A stretch of DNA of 64,000 nt from Isoetes taiwanensis (Eukaryota; Streptophyta; Lycopodiopsida; Isoetales; Isoetaceae): NCBI GenBank assembly GCA_021234155.1, contig JAJEKV010000133.1, positions 1 through 64,000 of the forward strand, in the 5' to 3' direction. The translations under genes and the position numbers were made by a program. Positions 12,779 to 24,528 of this stretch are shown here, in pieces (position 1 is the first letter of the stretch; the number at the start of each line of letters is the position of its first letter). The notes beneath the pieces are model-generated. The model was not told the DNA's origin. It saw only the letters and a list, made by a program, of their open reading frames with translations, and made no database searches.

Positions 12779-13680
12779 TCCCCTCGATAATTGCAGATTT
12801 ACTACTTTGTTGTTGGCTTTTGTTCTTGATTCAACGTGAGTATACCTTAATAATTTTGTGAATATTCTATAGACTAAAACTCATTTATATAAAACTCATT
12901 TTTAAGCACTTTGCAGCAACTCAATTATGAAATACCATTACATTAGGGAGAAACGAGATGAAACGAGCAAATATTCCTCCTAAACACTCGTATGGTTGTA
13001 TTCAGTACAAAAAATGAGGGGGGTGGTGAACACCAAGATTCAACCAAGCCTCGTGGAAACTTGATCCGGCCCCGCTTTTAGGTATAGCGCTTGAACTCTA
13101 AACTCTTGATCTTTCAAGATTTGACTGAAGAAGAGGTGGATGCGAAGCTGCAAGGAGTTCAAAATGTATGGCACAGATTTGTATAGAGATGTGATTATAT
13201 TAGAGGCAAGAGGCAACATAGACTGATCAATGAGTTGGTTAAATACTTTTAAAGTGTTGTACATAGAAAGGTATTGTGTTCAAGTCTCTCTTGAGACATT
13301 TAACAGGTGGCCTCTTTTTTTAATGCATAAACAACCAACAGTTCACAATTGTGTAAAATATATAAGAGCCCAATGTTTCGCTTTATGGTGTGGGGGTGTG
13401 TGACACCGCGGAGATAGGTATATGTCCATAACCGCCCATTCCTTTTGTACTGAGGATATTCATGCAGATACATTCTAAGATAGGTGAGGGCTTTGTATAA
13501 TGATGAATATGTTCAACCGCCACGATCACATTTGGCATTAAGAAAACAACACCCTATGTTCATAGTATTTACACGGCTTCACACAAAAAAAAAAACACCT
13601 TGCATGTAAAAACAAAGAAACAAAAACCATGAAAATATAATTCTCGGGCATTGAAGGGCAACCCCTCGTGCGTAGCACCT
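12779..13680. other. Intergenic; SINE-like relic near 13205-13315
   Basis: No gene seen. An A-box-like GAGTTGGTTAAATAC (about 13231-13246) is followed by a B-box-like GTTCAAGTCTC (13278-13288) on the plus strand, with spacing near that of a tRNA. A purine-rich run of A residues occurs near 13585. Confidence 0.3.
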
Positions 13681-13682
13681 TG

Positions 13683-13760
13683 TTTTTTTTTTTTTTTTTT
13701 TTTTTTTGAAGGACTACAAACTTTTATTCAATATTCCGTAAGAAGTACACACATAGATGC
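13683..13760 (-). mobile_element. Poly(A)-tailed retroposon 3' end on the minus strand
   Basis: A run of 25 T (13683-13707) reads as a poly(A) tail on the minus strand. About 16 nt before it on that strand is AATAAA (TTTATT at 13723-13728 on the plus strand). This polyadenylation-signal-plus-tail layout marks the end of a LINE, SINE or processed gene copy whose body would lie to the right of 13708. No coding motif for its body was recognised. Confidence 0.5.
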
Positions 13761-13839
13761 AGAGATGTAAATAAAATCAAAGCAGACAAAGATAATCCAT
13801 CGAAAAAAACCAATTGCCTATTTTTTATATGTTCAAGAT

Positions 13840-13945
13840 CGACCAACCATTGGGTGATGCTTTTTTCCACCTAATGGTCGATGTAAAATATTTTCCACCC
13901 AATCGGGTGATGCTAGATGATTTCCATCCGTTGGTGATGCTATTT
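13840..13945 (+). repeat. Short degenerate direct repeats (CCAxxxGGTGATGCT)
   Basis: The words GGTGATGCT (near 13852 and 13932) and GGGTGATGCT (near 13906) occur three times in 100 bp, each after CCA(A/T)(T/C)xG-like sequence and near TTTTCCACC. This is a small decayed tandem array with no gene content. Confidence 0.45.
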
Positions 13946-14464
13946 CTTCTTTTTCCACCTCTCTCGTCGCTTTTTTATATATGTTTGTTTACGATTCCTA
14001 ACGTCTAATGGGTGTTTTTTGCTTTCTTGGGGCTATTTTCTTAGGGGGTGCTCGCCTGCCATGGTTTTACCTATTTTTCCTAATGTTTAATCCGTACTTT
14101 CTAGGCATTTTTCCTTTTTTTCGTGTCTCAAGCATTCCATGGTGTTGATGTGCATTTTGGCTGGCTTCACCAATTTCCTACCTTGCTCTTCAGGGCATCC
14201 TTGAGACCGTTGGCGGCCATTTCTCATTAGGGTTTTCCTCGAAAACCCCAAAGGTATGGTTTTTCATCCCGATGACAAGTTGTTGCCATTGTCCTCTCTC
14301 TTGCCTTTGTATATTTTCTTATTTCATTTATGGAGTAGCTAGACATTGTTCCTATGGTCAGTTCCCCATTCAGATTTTCCATCACATTGTATACTACTGC
14401 TGTGATGAATGACAAGTCTATCAGCAGTTTTTGTGTTCTTTGTGAGTCCCTTCCCAGAATATTC

Positions 14465-15030
14465 ATCGATATTCATTGCACCGCAATGTGAAGGTCACTT
14501 GCACTTCAATGTAAGTAGTTCCTTCGGCATATGAAATTCTACCACTAGAAAGGCACCTTAGGCTTTTGAGCGTATAGATTTATAATGACTTCCATTGCAC
14601 TTCAATGTGAGGGCACATGCACTTCAATATGAAGTGCATGCTTTGCGTATAAATTTCTATGGATAGGGCACCCTTCAACTTTGAAAGGAACCCCCGCACG
14701 ATCTTCATTGCACTTCAATGTGAAGGGCACGTGCACTTCAATGTAAAGTGTACCTTGAAAACCTTTCGAGGCAGGGGTTTTTTAATCCTAGTAGTAATGA
14801 TTGTACTAGCCCATTGTATGGGTCCCATGACCTATTGGTCTTCGTGGACGTTAAAAAAACTATTCTATTCTATTCTATTCATATAAATTTATATTAGAAG
14901 GGCACCCTTTGATAGTGCCCTTGAACTTTGGAAGGAAGCCTTCCCAGATAAATTCATACGGGAGAGGCCCCTTCAACTGCGCACTTCAACTTTGAAAGAA
15001 ACTTTTCCACTATAAATTTATATCGAAAGC
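14465..15030 (+). repeat. Degenerate minisatellite built on GCACTTCAATGTGAAG
   Basis: Variants of TTGCACTTCAATGTGA, GGGCACxTGCACTTCAATG and CTTCAACTTTGAAAG recur many times, mixed with ATAAATTTATA words. One unit at about 14621-14640 is itself palindromic (GCACTTC AATAT GAAGTGC). Between units lies (TATTC)4 at 14861-14880. The array shows no coding potential of its own. Confidence 0.6.
14775..14880 (+). repeat. Diverged repeat pair with 15800-15895
   Basis: The stretch with AATCCTAGTAGTAATG, GTCCCATGACCTATTGGTC and TTCGTGGACGTTAAA matches the later stretch with GAGTCCTGATAGTTAGTAATG, GTCCCATAGACTGGTATGG and TCTGTGGATGTTGAAA, in the same order. It may be the 3' end of a decayed non-LTR retroposon. 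The similarity is moderate. Confidence 0.4.
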
Positions 15031-18000
15031 ATCCAAATGCCAAGAATGGTCGTGTTAATTTTTATCATCCACAAAGACTCATTATCTTATTAGTATTGCA
15101 ATTTGAAAGACTTAAACACGTGACTTCAATAATGTTACAATAATGAACTAACCAATTATGCTAAATTGTCACACATTTTATATAGCAAACCTAAATAGGA
15201 GCAGAAATATAGAGGAACCAATAAAAAAAAACTAAGTACTGCATAGAAGTTTGTATGGCCACACTATCTAGCAGATAAAAAAAATAGTTATAAGAAAAGT
15301 TTTTGTTTATAATTTTGCGGTTTTTAAAGATAATATGAAGAGAAACGATCTTTTCAGGTTCTCCTTTTATGCTTCTGTTAATTCAAGATTGGAAATTCAT
15401 TCTAAAATTTCTTATTATTTCATGTGTAATTTAGGGTGCCAAATTGGGATGCCAAAATATATTGCATCCAAGAAAAAGTATTGCCAATTGTGAGCATGAA
15501 AAGAGGGTCCAAAATATTGAAAATGTCACACTTGTCACGAACATATGATAAAAATGCATCGTTTTTGGTCATTTTGGGGAACCTTTTAAAGAAACCTTTT
15601 TCATAGTGTGTTTGAGACAAATTAGTGCATTTTAGTTTAAACTTTGTTTGCAACAATTCTGGAGCAATAAAATCAATATATGGGCTAAAGTAAACAAGAC
15701 TAGAGGCCCAATAGGTTTTAGGCCTAAGAAATCAACACTTGACCATCTAATTACACTCAGAGTTGCTATGAACTCAATAAAAAAGTAAGGGAAACCTCTT
15801 TCTGCTTGGGAGTCCTGATAGTTAGTAATGGATGTTTTTCAATATCCAGTTGTCCCATAGACTGGTATGGCCTCTGTGGATGTTGAAATGTAATTATATC
15901 AATTTCGTTCTATATATAACAAATAACCTTACTAGAGAAGTATGTAATAAGTCTGAAGTTTTGTTTAAAAAGGAGCTACATACTAGTAAGAACCTTCGTG
16001 TATAGGTATTGCCTAAAACGAGATTTCTCGCATAGATCATATCATAAGCCTCTAGGCATATTGCCATCTTAAGCTTATGGGAGAGTACCATAATCTGGAA
16101 AAGTATTAGAGTGACTTGAGCTATATAGTTTGATAGAGTTACTATTTTCGGCCAAATTTGCATCAAAGGTTTATGGTATATCCATACATGTATTCAGGGT
16201 AGTACATTACCCTTAAGTATTTTGGTTTTAAGGCAAATTTGGATTGGAGAAAATTTTGGTGGGCACTAGTTTGGATGGTGCTACATTCGTGGATACCTGT
16301 CCGATTTCAGGGCACTTTTACAAAGATGCCCACGTGTGCCTTGTGGATTTCTATTATGGAGTAGGAAGTGACTAGATTAGGCCGGATTTCTTGAGGTAAG
16401 GCCAGGGTTACTTGTCCTTCAAATTTTCTGCTTTGTAGCTATCCAAAGCTACCTTGGCTTGATCCCGTAGCATTTAAAATAGCTGAAATTGGGTTTAACT
16501 TGTTGTATGGGCTTTGAAGTTGGCCAAAATATTCTTTTATTTCAACCCAGGGTTTGGGAGCTGGCCGATTGCTCTTGGTGTTGGATTCTTGGAGCTATGC
16601 CAAGGCCTTTGTCTGGAATTCAAAGCATTTTGGTTTACATTGTTAGATTCTTGTTTCTTTGTCCATAGAAGTGGTTGTAATGCAGATAACATACCATCTA
16701 TTGTGCCAAAAAGTATTATTACTCGTGTTTATCCCGATCAAGAAGTGCCGGAGGCTTCGAAGTTATCTAGACCTTTGGCTCCATCTCTTGCTTCTCCTGT
16801 GTATGCTTCTATATTAGAGGGGACACATCCTTTGAACTAGATCCTTGCCAATGCATCTATCTCATGAGCTAGATATTAGGATAAGGGCCGATAAATTTCT
16901 TAATATTGATGGATTTTGTGTGTAGATTAAATTGCTTTCATTTTCCAAATTTGAAGCGTAAGTAGTTGGTAACATGAATTTGCATATGTTGGTCGATAGT
17001 CGATGGTTATGGATCTTGGAAATCGTAGATTGGCAACAAGTCAAACTATTATCGCCATTCGACATGAGCAAGGTCAGGGTATTGATGACTAAGAAGACAT
17101 GTGTTGTTGTGGTATACTGTCGTATGGAGATCGTTTGTGTTGAATTGCATTGGTTTCCTTATTTATTTTATTTTGCTGTTTTTTGAACTAGATTGTGATG
17201 AGCCCCTTTCTCGAGCTAAGCATTTGTACTATGCTATAAAAATGGTATCGAGGTGATGATGACATTTTGTTTGTGTGTTTTGTGATATGTGGTTCATGAT
17301 GTTTGGTTAGGTGATGGCACCAACAACAAAGCTATGCTCTTTGTGCTCAAGCAGTTATTAAACATCAAGTTTTAATAATAATGCGATAGTTGAATCAGAT
17401 ATCACCGTGGATTTCCGTGTTTAGAGTTATGATTTAAAAAGCATGGGCCTCAATATATCACATCCAATGCGTTTATCCAGGTTCAATTCCTGAAGGGCAC
17501 TTTAAGTTCTTCACCTTGATTCTGAATCTAGATATGACATTAGAACTGTTCCATACTTAAGGTGACCATTGTGGATTCAACAAATTCTCTTGTATTTGTC
17601 GACCATGGTGTATATTTTTCAACAAAATATTTTAAATTCATGCTTAAACATTGTGGATTTACCAAATTTGTGTGTGTTTCCAATCATGGTGTATTTTTTT
17701 AACAAAGAAGTCCTTGTATTTTGTACTTCCATGTGTAAAAATATTTAATTTATACATAAACCTAGGGGCAACCATGCAATATTTAGGTTTTCATAGTACA
17801 TTTAGATGTTTGGTATTTTGGGATTATGTCTTTTAAGCCAGTGACCCAGATTGCATGATTTAGCCATAAAGCAAGAGCATGTGCAACATTCAATCCAATA
17901 TCTTTCTAGATAAATAATACGTAAGCAACAAAGCACAATGACTAGGTAGCTATGCGGACGTCTCTAGTCTACGCAACCAATTTTGTACCTCATGGGATTA

Positions 18001-21000
18001 AGATATTCATTGGTTGAAAGCATGTTAGAGTGTACCACTTTGGAACCTGCAAGAGTACCTACACTAGGTACTTCAAAACTGAGTACTTTTTATTTTTCTT
18101 TTTATTAAAACTAATTCAAAAATCCAATCTAAAAGTCAAGGACATTTTAATATTCATAGTTAAGATAAAGATAATGCCTATCGGAGGCCAAAATAAATAC
18201 ATCAATTCTAAAATGTACCTTTATTGAGATATTAAATAGATAACCAGCACCCAGTGCGGGCTACCTTTTGGATACTTTTGTGGTTCCTAAATGATACTTT
18301 TTAAGGCACATCCTAACATGCTTTTACCCATTATACCTAGGCAGTGTACTTTAAAGGAATCATTTTGTAAGATGTACATTTCAGAATACTTGGAACCCTC
18401 CAACAAGATCTATATATTAAACTTTTGAACTTCATTTCTTATTATCCATACATGAGAGGGAGGGAGCTATATATGGACTATCCTCAGTCTATACAAGTAT
18501 GCAAGAAGCCACCTTTGCAAGAAAATTAAGATAAAAATTTGAATGTTAACAAAGACCATCAAAGAACCATTGTGACAATACAACGAACAAATGCATGAAG
18601 CCCAAAGGAAAGAAAAGGATAAACCATCACAGAACTAGCATTCAAAATAAATCAAAACAAGTTAGAGACACACGTGCCAACTAATCAAAATGACAAAAGA
18701 AAGACATGAATACCCTAAATAGAACTATATGTAACCAAGCCATGGATCTATAGTCCATACATCAAGTAAAATCGTTGTTCCACTATAATAAACAATTCAT
18801 TTACCATTTCTTCGTACTTTTTGAACTTTAGATAGTTCCTCTTTTCTGCTTGAGAGCTGAGAAAGTGTCAAGTTTCCTCTAAGATATCTGCCATGATGAA
18901 GCACTTGAAGTTGGCACTCGTGATCTCTAAAATGAACAAGTGAATGATTCATCAAGCAAACTCTATCACATTCATACTATCCGTGACCTGCAAATGCGTA
19001 ACTTTATTGAAGATGCTAGATCTACATTAGAGCATCCATCCTGCTTAGACAAACCAATATGCGCACTCATTTGGATGTAGCTCCCACTCACAAGTATTGT
19101 TGGCTACTCGACGAAGTCATTTGACACACTATCCTTATTCTCCATCGCAGATCATTTATCGACATACGATGTACACAATGTCTCATGTATAGTGTTATCA
19201 AACTCTACCATGTGTATCTAATGGTTGGATGGTGCCACATCCATTATAGATGCAAGTGGTATCATATGTAAAGTGTTACCGGACCCTGTAGCTTATGCAT
19301 GCTGATTGGAAGGTGTCTTGCATTGAAGTATGCTCGTGAATCGCTAAAAATAGTAATATAAGATAGCAATTCAAACCAATGTCTATCATCCAAAGGTATT
19401 GATGTGGCAGTAAGAACTACACCATCCATGATCCGAGAACTATTGACATGATACGGGACTAGCAACTTTGAAGATACAACCTTTCCTATGTTAGCTAATC
19501 GTCTATCCATGTCGATAATATATCTATGTGTGGTGCTCAATGCACCATTGCAATGAAATTCTTTTCCTCTTCTTTTGTATTTTTCTTCTTTTGAATATGC
19601 ATCCTTTTTGCATTATGTTTATCCATCTTGTATGCAAAATAAAATCTTTTAAGGCATGGATAAAAATTTGATTTTCAATAGAACAATATCTAATAGTGCA
19701 CCTTTATACTAACCAACCGGTATGATCTCAAACCCACCCAAAAGCTTATTGTTTTGTGTGATATCAAGGAAGAAACCGCACTACATGCACCTTCAAGCCC
19801 TTTAAATGCCCTCCATGCTCTTTGGGGACACTTAGTGTCAAGATTCCATATTGGCATATAAGCACGACATGTCAATTTTAACTCGATTCATGGGTCAAAA
19901 AATAGCAGATCGAGCCTACTTGAAGAGAGTAGATCTTTTTTTTATTGGATGGTTTGTTTGCCAAGATTCATGTTGAAATAGAAAGCTCTAGCTGTGAACT
20001 ATTAAAACGTGCAAAAATTGCCTCCTCAACACTTCTTGCTCCAAATAAGATGGATGCTAAATATAGCCCCTATGCAAGACTACAGCAATTTAGCCAAAGC
20101 TATACTCTTTTGGGGCAACAAATCAACAACAAATCTATTCAAATATGACAAGTGAGAAAGGTCATCATAAGACCTTTCCAATGTTTTAGATTTCAAAATC
20201 TAATGTTTGGAACAGAAACTACATGAAAGCCTGTGCACATAAGAAACCCTAAAATTCCTCAGTAAAAAAGTCCCTGATTCAGACATCAAAACCAATTCAA
20301 ATTTGACCATATCATATATTAACAGAAAGGCAGGCCTCTGAGAGAGCTTTCCAATGCTTCTGATTTCACATGAATCTGACTCCAAAATTATAAGTTATGA
20401 TGAAAATTGTGCGAGGGCTATGGATACCGCCTCACGAGCGCAAGAGAAATCTTTCTGATGCAAGAGAGAATGGAAAATCATTTGATATATCTGTGCATAT
20501 TATGTTGACGCAAATGCTATAATATCTTGTTCATTTGTTAGCGTGAGAACGAGAATGGAGAACATGGGAGGGAGGGAGGGAAGTCCAAATCAATACTACC
20601 ATAGAAATAAAAAGTGAATCAACAACATTCCATGCACCAATTTTCAAAGCGATTTCCATACCATTTTAGGACATCACGGACATTGGGTCTTAAAAATATA
20701 TATCTCTATTGGCTTATTAAATGAGATTAGCTGCAATAGGGTATATATATATCATAGAAGGACATTGTTTCACTTTCCGGGGCCCTTAAACTATATGGAA
20801 TGTTGCAATATTATATTCCAATTCAAAGGAAAATGCTGGATAGTCCCCATCAAAAAATGGTTTTCAATGGCCAAGAAGATCCTAAAACTACAAGGAAGGT
20901 GGGACCTAACATGTTAGATGTCTTTGTTTGGTTGATGTACATTTGATTCCAATGTGCCATTTGCAAGAAGAACCCACATGAAAGGCTATCACAAAAGAAT

Positions 21001-21034
21001 ATGTGCCATCTCATCCCACGTAGCTAACGTGCCA
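15031..21034. other. Intergenic, no supported genes
   Basis: About 6 kb of AT-rich DNA without recognisable genes. A minus-strand SINE-like relic lies at 15095-15172 (A-box-like TAGCATAATTGGTTA, B-box-like CGTGTTTAAGTC), and an isolated plus-strand GGTTCAATTCC at 17480-17490. A 92-codon minus-strand open frame at 19262-19540 reads like real protein (it contains RIMDGVVLTATSIPLDDRHW), but I do not recognise it and no flanking exons were found. Two related stretches near 20172-20195 and 20338-20365 share CTTTCCAATG followed by GATTTCA. Confidence 0.4.
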
Positions 21035-21215
21035 CACACCTAAGTTACCTCAAAAGCACTGTGTGGCTCCCAGTTGTAACTTTACAGTGCAAAATAAACA
21101 CATAAGTTACATTAAAAGCACTGGGCAACAATCTAGACAATCTACAAGTCACAGCAAAAGTGCTGTGCGACAAACTACACATAAGTTACACCAAGAGCAA
21201 TGTATGACTCTTTGT
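21035..21215 (+). repeat. Four degenerate tandem units (AAGTTACxxxAAAAGCACTG)
   Basis: Units begin near 21040, 21102, 21145 and 21183. Each reads (T)AAGT(T/C)AC, three variable bases, then AA(A/G)AG(C/T)(A/G)(C/A)TG and a GC/GT-rich end. This is an old minisatellite with roughly 40-60-bp spacing and no gene. Confidence 0.5.
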
Positions 21216-21843
21216 TAATTTGCAACACACAAACTACAACATACTCTTACATAATAAGTCATAGACATCGTCAATTAGCAGTGATTGGTTCCTTCTACTA
21301 AGCACAACTTTCATCATTATGGCACCATTCACCAGTTATAAGCCATAGAAATAACTAGATAGGGCGAGTGTCTAGAATAAGTTCGTTATACTATATATAG
21401 TAAGGGCACAACTTATGGGCATGAATAACATTGAGTTGCTTAGTTATGGGGAGACATTTTGGAGGACCACATAAAAGGTTCAATGCATATTCAAAGCAAT
21501 GTGTAGAAAGTGAAAATATATTGAAACTAAGTGAAAAATGTAACAATAGTATAGCATAGCTGCCAAGGTACTATGCAACAGGATCTTCATGTCCTCCACT
21601 CAATCTTATCCATCCTTTTCTGCTCAACAACATCAGACTCAGCATACTAAAATCTCGCTGGTCTGATACTTGAGAAGATCCTCATGAGATCTCAGCTGCA
21701 AAGAACTAGCAGCAAACTAGAAGGCCTAAGCATCAAACAAAATCATAGAATGGGGGTATGAGGGCTGATCTTTTTTTTTTGGGGGTTTTGTATTTTTTTT
21801 TTGGTGATTTTTTTTTTTATGGATGATAGCCATGATGAAGAGT

Positions 21844-22350
21844 TTATTCTTCAGGAGCTGGGGCAGGCTCTTCAAGGGTGAGTTCAGCAGCTTTTTCTGT
21901 GATTTCTGCAGCTGGCTCTTCAGCAGCTGGTGTCTCAGCAGCTGGCTCTTCAGCAGCTGGCTGCTCTGTTTCAACAGCCACAGCAGGCTCTTCCACAGCA
22001 GGGGTCTCTTCTACCACAGCTGCCTCCTCAGCAGCTGGAGGTACCTCCTCCACTGGTGCATCTCCAGGCACTGATGCTTCCACTACCTCCTCAACTGGTG
22101 CTGCTGCAACCTGCACATCACAACAACAACAAAAATTACACCTCATCCCACATTAAAACCTCCTGATCTGCTCCTCCATACACAAATTTTTATGATCTAC
22201 ACAATCAACTAAACCAATGCATCTTACATCAATTTATATTCAGTTTAATCATCCGATCATTGATCTAGAAATAAAACATGTACAGAATTGAGATTCAATT
22301 TACAAAACGAAAAAATGAAGGCAGATCTTCCTTGCCTCTTCAGAACTCAT
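21844..22350 (-). CDS. Small acidic Ala/Glu/Pro/Val-rich protein, two exons with a GC-AG intron
   Basis: Exon 1 is 22350-22336 (ATG plus four codons, MSSEE). The intron is 22335-22111. Exon 2 is 22110-21844, ending in TAA. The donor reads GAG|GCAAGG, matching the rarer GC-AG class; the acceptor reads GTGATGTGCAG|GTT. Spliced, it encodes 93 residues dominated by Glu, Ala, Pro and Val, with a repeated PAAEEPAAE-type block in its middle. No signal peptide, membrane segment or Cys cluster is seen, so a soluble, largely disordered protein is expected. Composition recalls acidic plant proteins annotated as stolon-tip or TUB8-like, but that link is a guess and no biochemical role is claimed. The ATG context (TCGAAAATGAG) and an intact frame in a region of dead elements argue that it is a real gene. 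An unspliced start inside the intron would add Cys-rich residues and looks less natural. Confidence 0.65.
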
Positions 22351-22521
22351 TTTCGATAGAGATCGGATGAAGAAAACTGGCTAAAAAATATGCGAGGTAA
22401 AGCTAAGAATAAACGGATTTCCGATCAAAGCAAAAGGAAGCTTTAGAAGGTCGGAAAGGGAGGCCCTCGCGCGAGAGATGCAGGCGAAGAGATTAGATGA
22501 TCGGAACACACATATTTCAGA

Positions 22522-22529
22522 TACATATA
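22522..22529 (-). promoter_or_regulatory. Candidate TATA box for the acidic-protein gene
   Basis: TATATGTA on the minus strand lies about 170 bp upstream of the ATG at 22350, leaving room for a pyrimidine-rich leader (CTCTCGCGCGAGG, CTTCCTTTTGC). It is the best TATA-like word there, but no start-site data exist. Confidence 0.35.
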
Positions 22530-22950
22530 CCCAGCGGGGAGGACTGCACCACACCGGGCCGGTGCTAAGAACAGGGAATCAAAGACGAGCTTTCTGGAAT
22601 CGTTTCGAGCCCATGAAAATTCGGAAATAAAAATCTGGTTAAAATTTTGGAAGATAAACGGTGGGCCCCTTTTGGTCGGGTCCGGCATAAGGCGCCAACG
22701 TTAGATGGCCATTACAAGACGGAAAATGCGTCATGGTCGGTCCATTGTGCCAGAATTACCCGCTGGAAAGTACCTTGGCGGCTGTCAGAAGCGACGGCGT
22801 CTGATCTACCCACGTGGCCCTGCACTGCATCGCAACCGTCCAAAGCATTACCTGTGATTTTTGGCCCACTTGTGACTTGTGCGTACCATGTGCGCCAGCA
22901 CGGCGTCGCCATTTTTTCTTCCTTTTTTCGTTTCCTCTTTGAAGCTCCAG
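22530..22950. promoter_or_regulatory. Possible shared upstream region of two divergent genes
   Basis: The segment between the acidic-protein gene (minus) and the possible spliced gene (plus) is richer in G+C than its surroundings and free of repeats recognised elsewhere in the window. It holds several plant-promoter-like words such as CCACGTGG (near 22811) with a G-box-type ACGT core, and a CT-rich stretch near 22916-22944 just upstream of the plus-strand ATGs. Its long open frames (22647-23138 plus, 22712-22912 minus) have no recognised content. Confidence 0.35.
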
Positions 22951-23000
22951 GTATGGGCAGGGCCTTCGCCGGATTACAGCTATGGTTAGAGAATCCTGTT

Positions 23001-23286
23001 ATGGCCGGAGCTGAGGAGTTGCATGATCTAAAGGGTAATGAGTTACTGCCGTTATCTTCCTGTCAGCCCTTTTTCCTGCCAAAGTCTTTTTCTTTACATT
23101 ATAATTTGGATTATATCCGTTATTTGCCATCGATTTGAAGTTTTTTTGTTTCTAATTTCGTGTGCTGTAGATTATTCAAAGAAATATATGAGTGGAAGAG
23201 GGATCTGTGCAGGGTTTCGGACAGAAGATGCAGAAGATAAGATTTGTTCATCCCGAGACAGGTACCTTCTAATTCATGTAGATTGA
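23001..23286 (+). CDS. Possible small spliced gene of unknown function
   Basis: A first exon at 23001-23034 (MAGAEELHDLK) is followed by a GT donor (23035), a pyrimidine-containing intron and an AG acceptor (23170). Splicing keeps the frame into 23171, giving DYSKKYMSGRG and RTEDAEDKICSSRD. Unspliced read-through past 23261 ends at TGA 23284-23286, for a protein of about 49 residues. Alternatively AG|GTACCT at 23261 is a second donor. An in-frame ATG further upstream (22953) would add 16 residues. I do not recognise the protein. Frame-conserving splice signals support a gene, but a non-coding transcript or gene remnant is equally possible. Confidence 0.3.
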
Positions 23287-24240
23287 TGTTTGATTTGTCC
23301 TCACACCGACTGTCTAAGGTAAGCATAAGTTCCAATTTCGCTAACATGAGGTATAGAAGGTGGCTTCAGTCATTTTCTGTGCTAATTCTCCTCCAATGCA
23401 TGTAGTTAACAAGATAAGTATGCTAAATTTTATGTCTAACTGCTTTCTAGGTTAGTCAAAGCTAGAAATCTAAAACCAAAATGTGAAGCCACGTCTTTGG
23501 TCTAAGATGACATTACTAAAAGGCCACCCTTACTTGTAAAGTGTTGACACATGTATCAATTTGAAAAGTAGCGAATCTAGATGGACTTGGACGAACCCAT
23601 TGCCAGAGTTAACTGCAGTCGCAGTGTTATAGTTTTGAAGTTGCCTTTGGCTGGGATTTAGGCATTACTTTGGACTTTTTAATTGGATAGATGCAGGTCA
23701 AATTTTGGATAGCCATTAATTTCTGCTTGTATTATGTTTTCATTTTTTAGTTGCTCTCATATAGTAATAGTGCCGTTATGCACTGGTGCAAATTTTTTTA
23801 TTGAAGGCAAAGGGATCATAATATTACTGCCTTGGTTAATTACTTTCTGAATGCAGATATGCACTATCAGTTTGGGATCATAGTAGTTAAATTTTCTGTG
23901 TATAACTACTACGATGTATATTCAAATAAATTACATTTCTGTCAGGAATGAATCATTTAACAGTAGTTGGAGTTTATGAGGTTTTATATGGTCTGTAATA
24001 TACTTGGAGATCCATTTGCACATGGTTAAGGAGTCCAGACAATGAGCACAACGTCTCTAATTGAACTTCCATTGAACTGTTTGAGGATAGCAAACAACAC
24101 TTATAGCTGAGAGGGACCACCAGAACTTATGGCTGTTTTTTTGCAGTTGTTTAATTCTTTCTACTTGTTTTTGGGCACAAAGGGTAGTGTTTTGAGGTTG
24201 AAGAGGAGAATATTATAAGATGGAGAACGTCAGTTCTTGG
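23287..24240. other. Intergenic or intronic DNA, nothing recognised
   Basis: AT-rich sequence without convincing exons or repeats. If the gene beginning at 23001 is longer, this could be its intron. Candidate acceptors such as TTTTTTTGCAG (about 24136-24146) are followed by no recognisable coding block. Confidence 0.35.
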
Positions 24241-24250
24241 CTTCATTTTG

Positions 24251-24528
24251 GACTGGAGGTTGTATGGTTACTACAGACAAGCATATTTCATTTGTCAATG
24301 CATATACTTCCGAATAAAATCCCTAGACGTTACGGCTTTGATTGCTTGAGTACCAGAGAGTAAGGGAATTTTGCCAATCGATGAATGCTGGACTGGAGGT
24401 TCTCTGGTTACTACAGACAAGCATATTTCATTTGTCAGTGCATATACTTCCGAATAAGATCTCCAGACATTACGGTTTTGAATGCTTGAGTACCAAACAG
24501 TAAGATAATTTGGCCAATCGACGAATGA
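24251..24528 (+). repeat. 140-bp tandem duplication
   Basis: Copy 1 begins with GACTGGAGGTT at 24251 and copy 2 with the same word at 24391. They stay collinear through CTACAGACAAGCATATTTC, CATATACTTCCGAATAA, GCTTGAGTACCA and GCCAATCGA. Differences are scattered substitutions and almost no indels, so this duplication is fairly clean. Confidence 0.85.

Noticed and set aside
21878-22166. Ser/Ala- and Gln-rich frames on the plus strand
   Set aside because: Shadows of the acidic-protein exon on the minus strand, caused by its GCAGCTG-type repeats.
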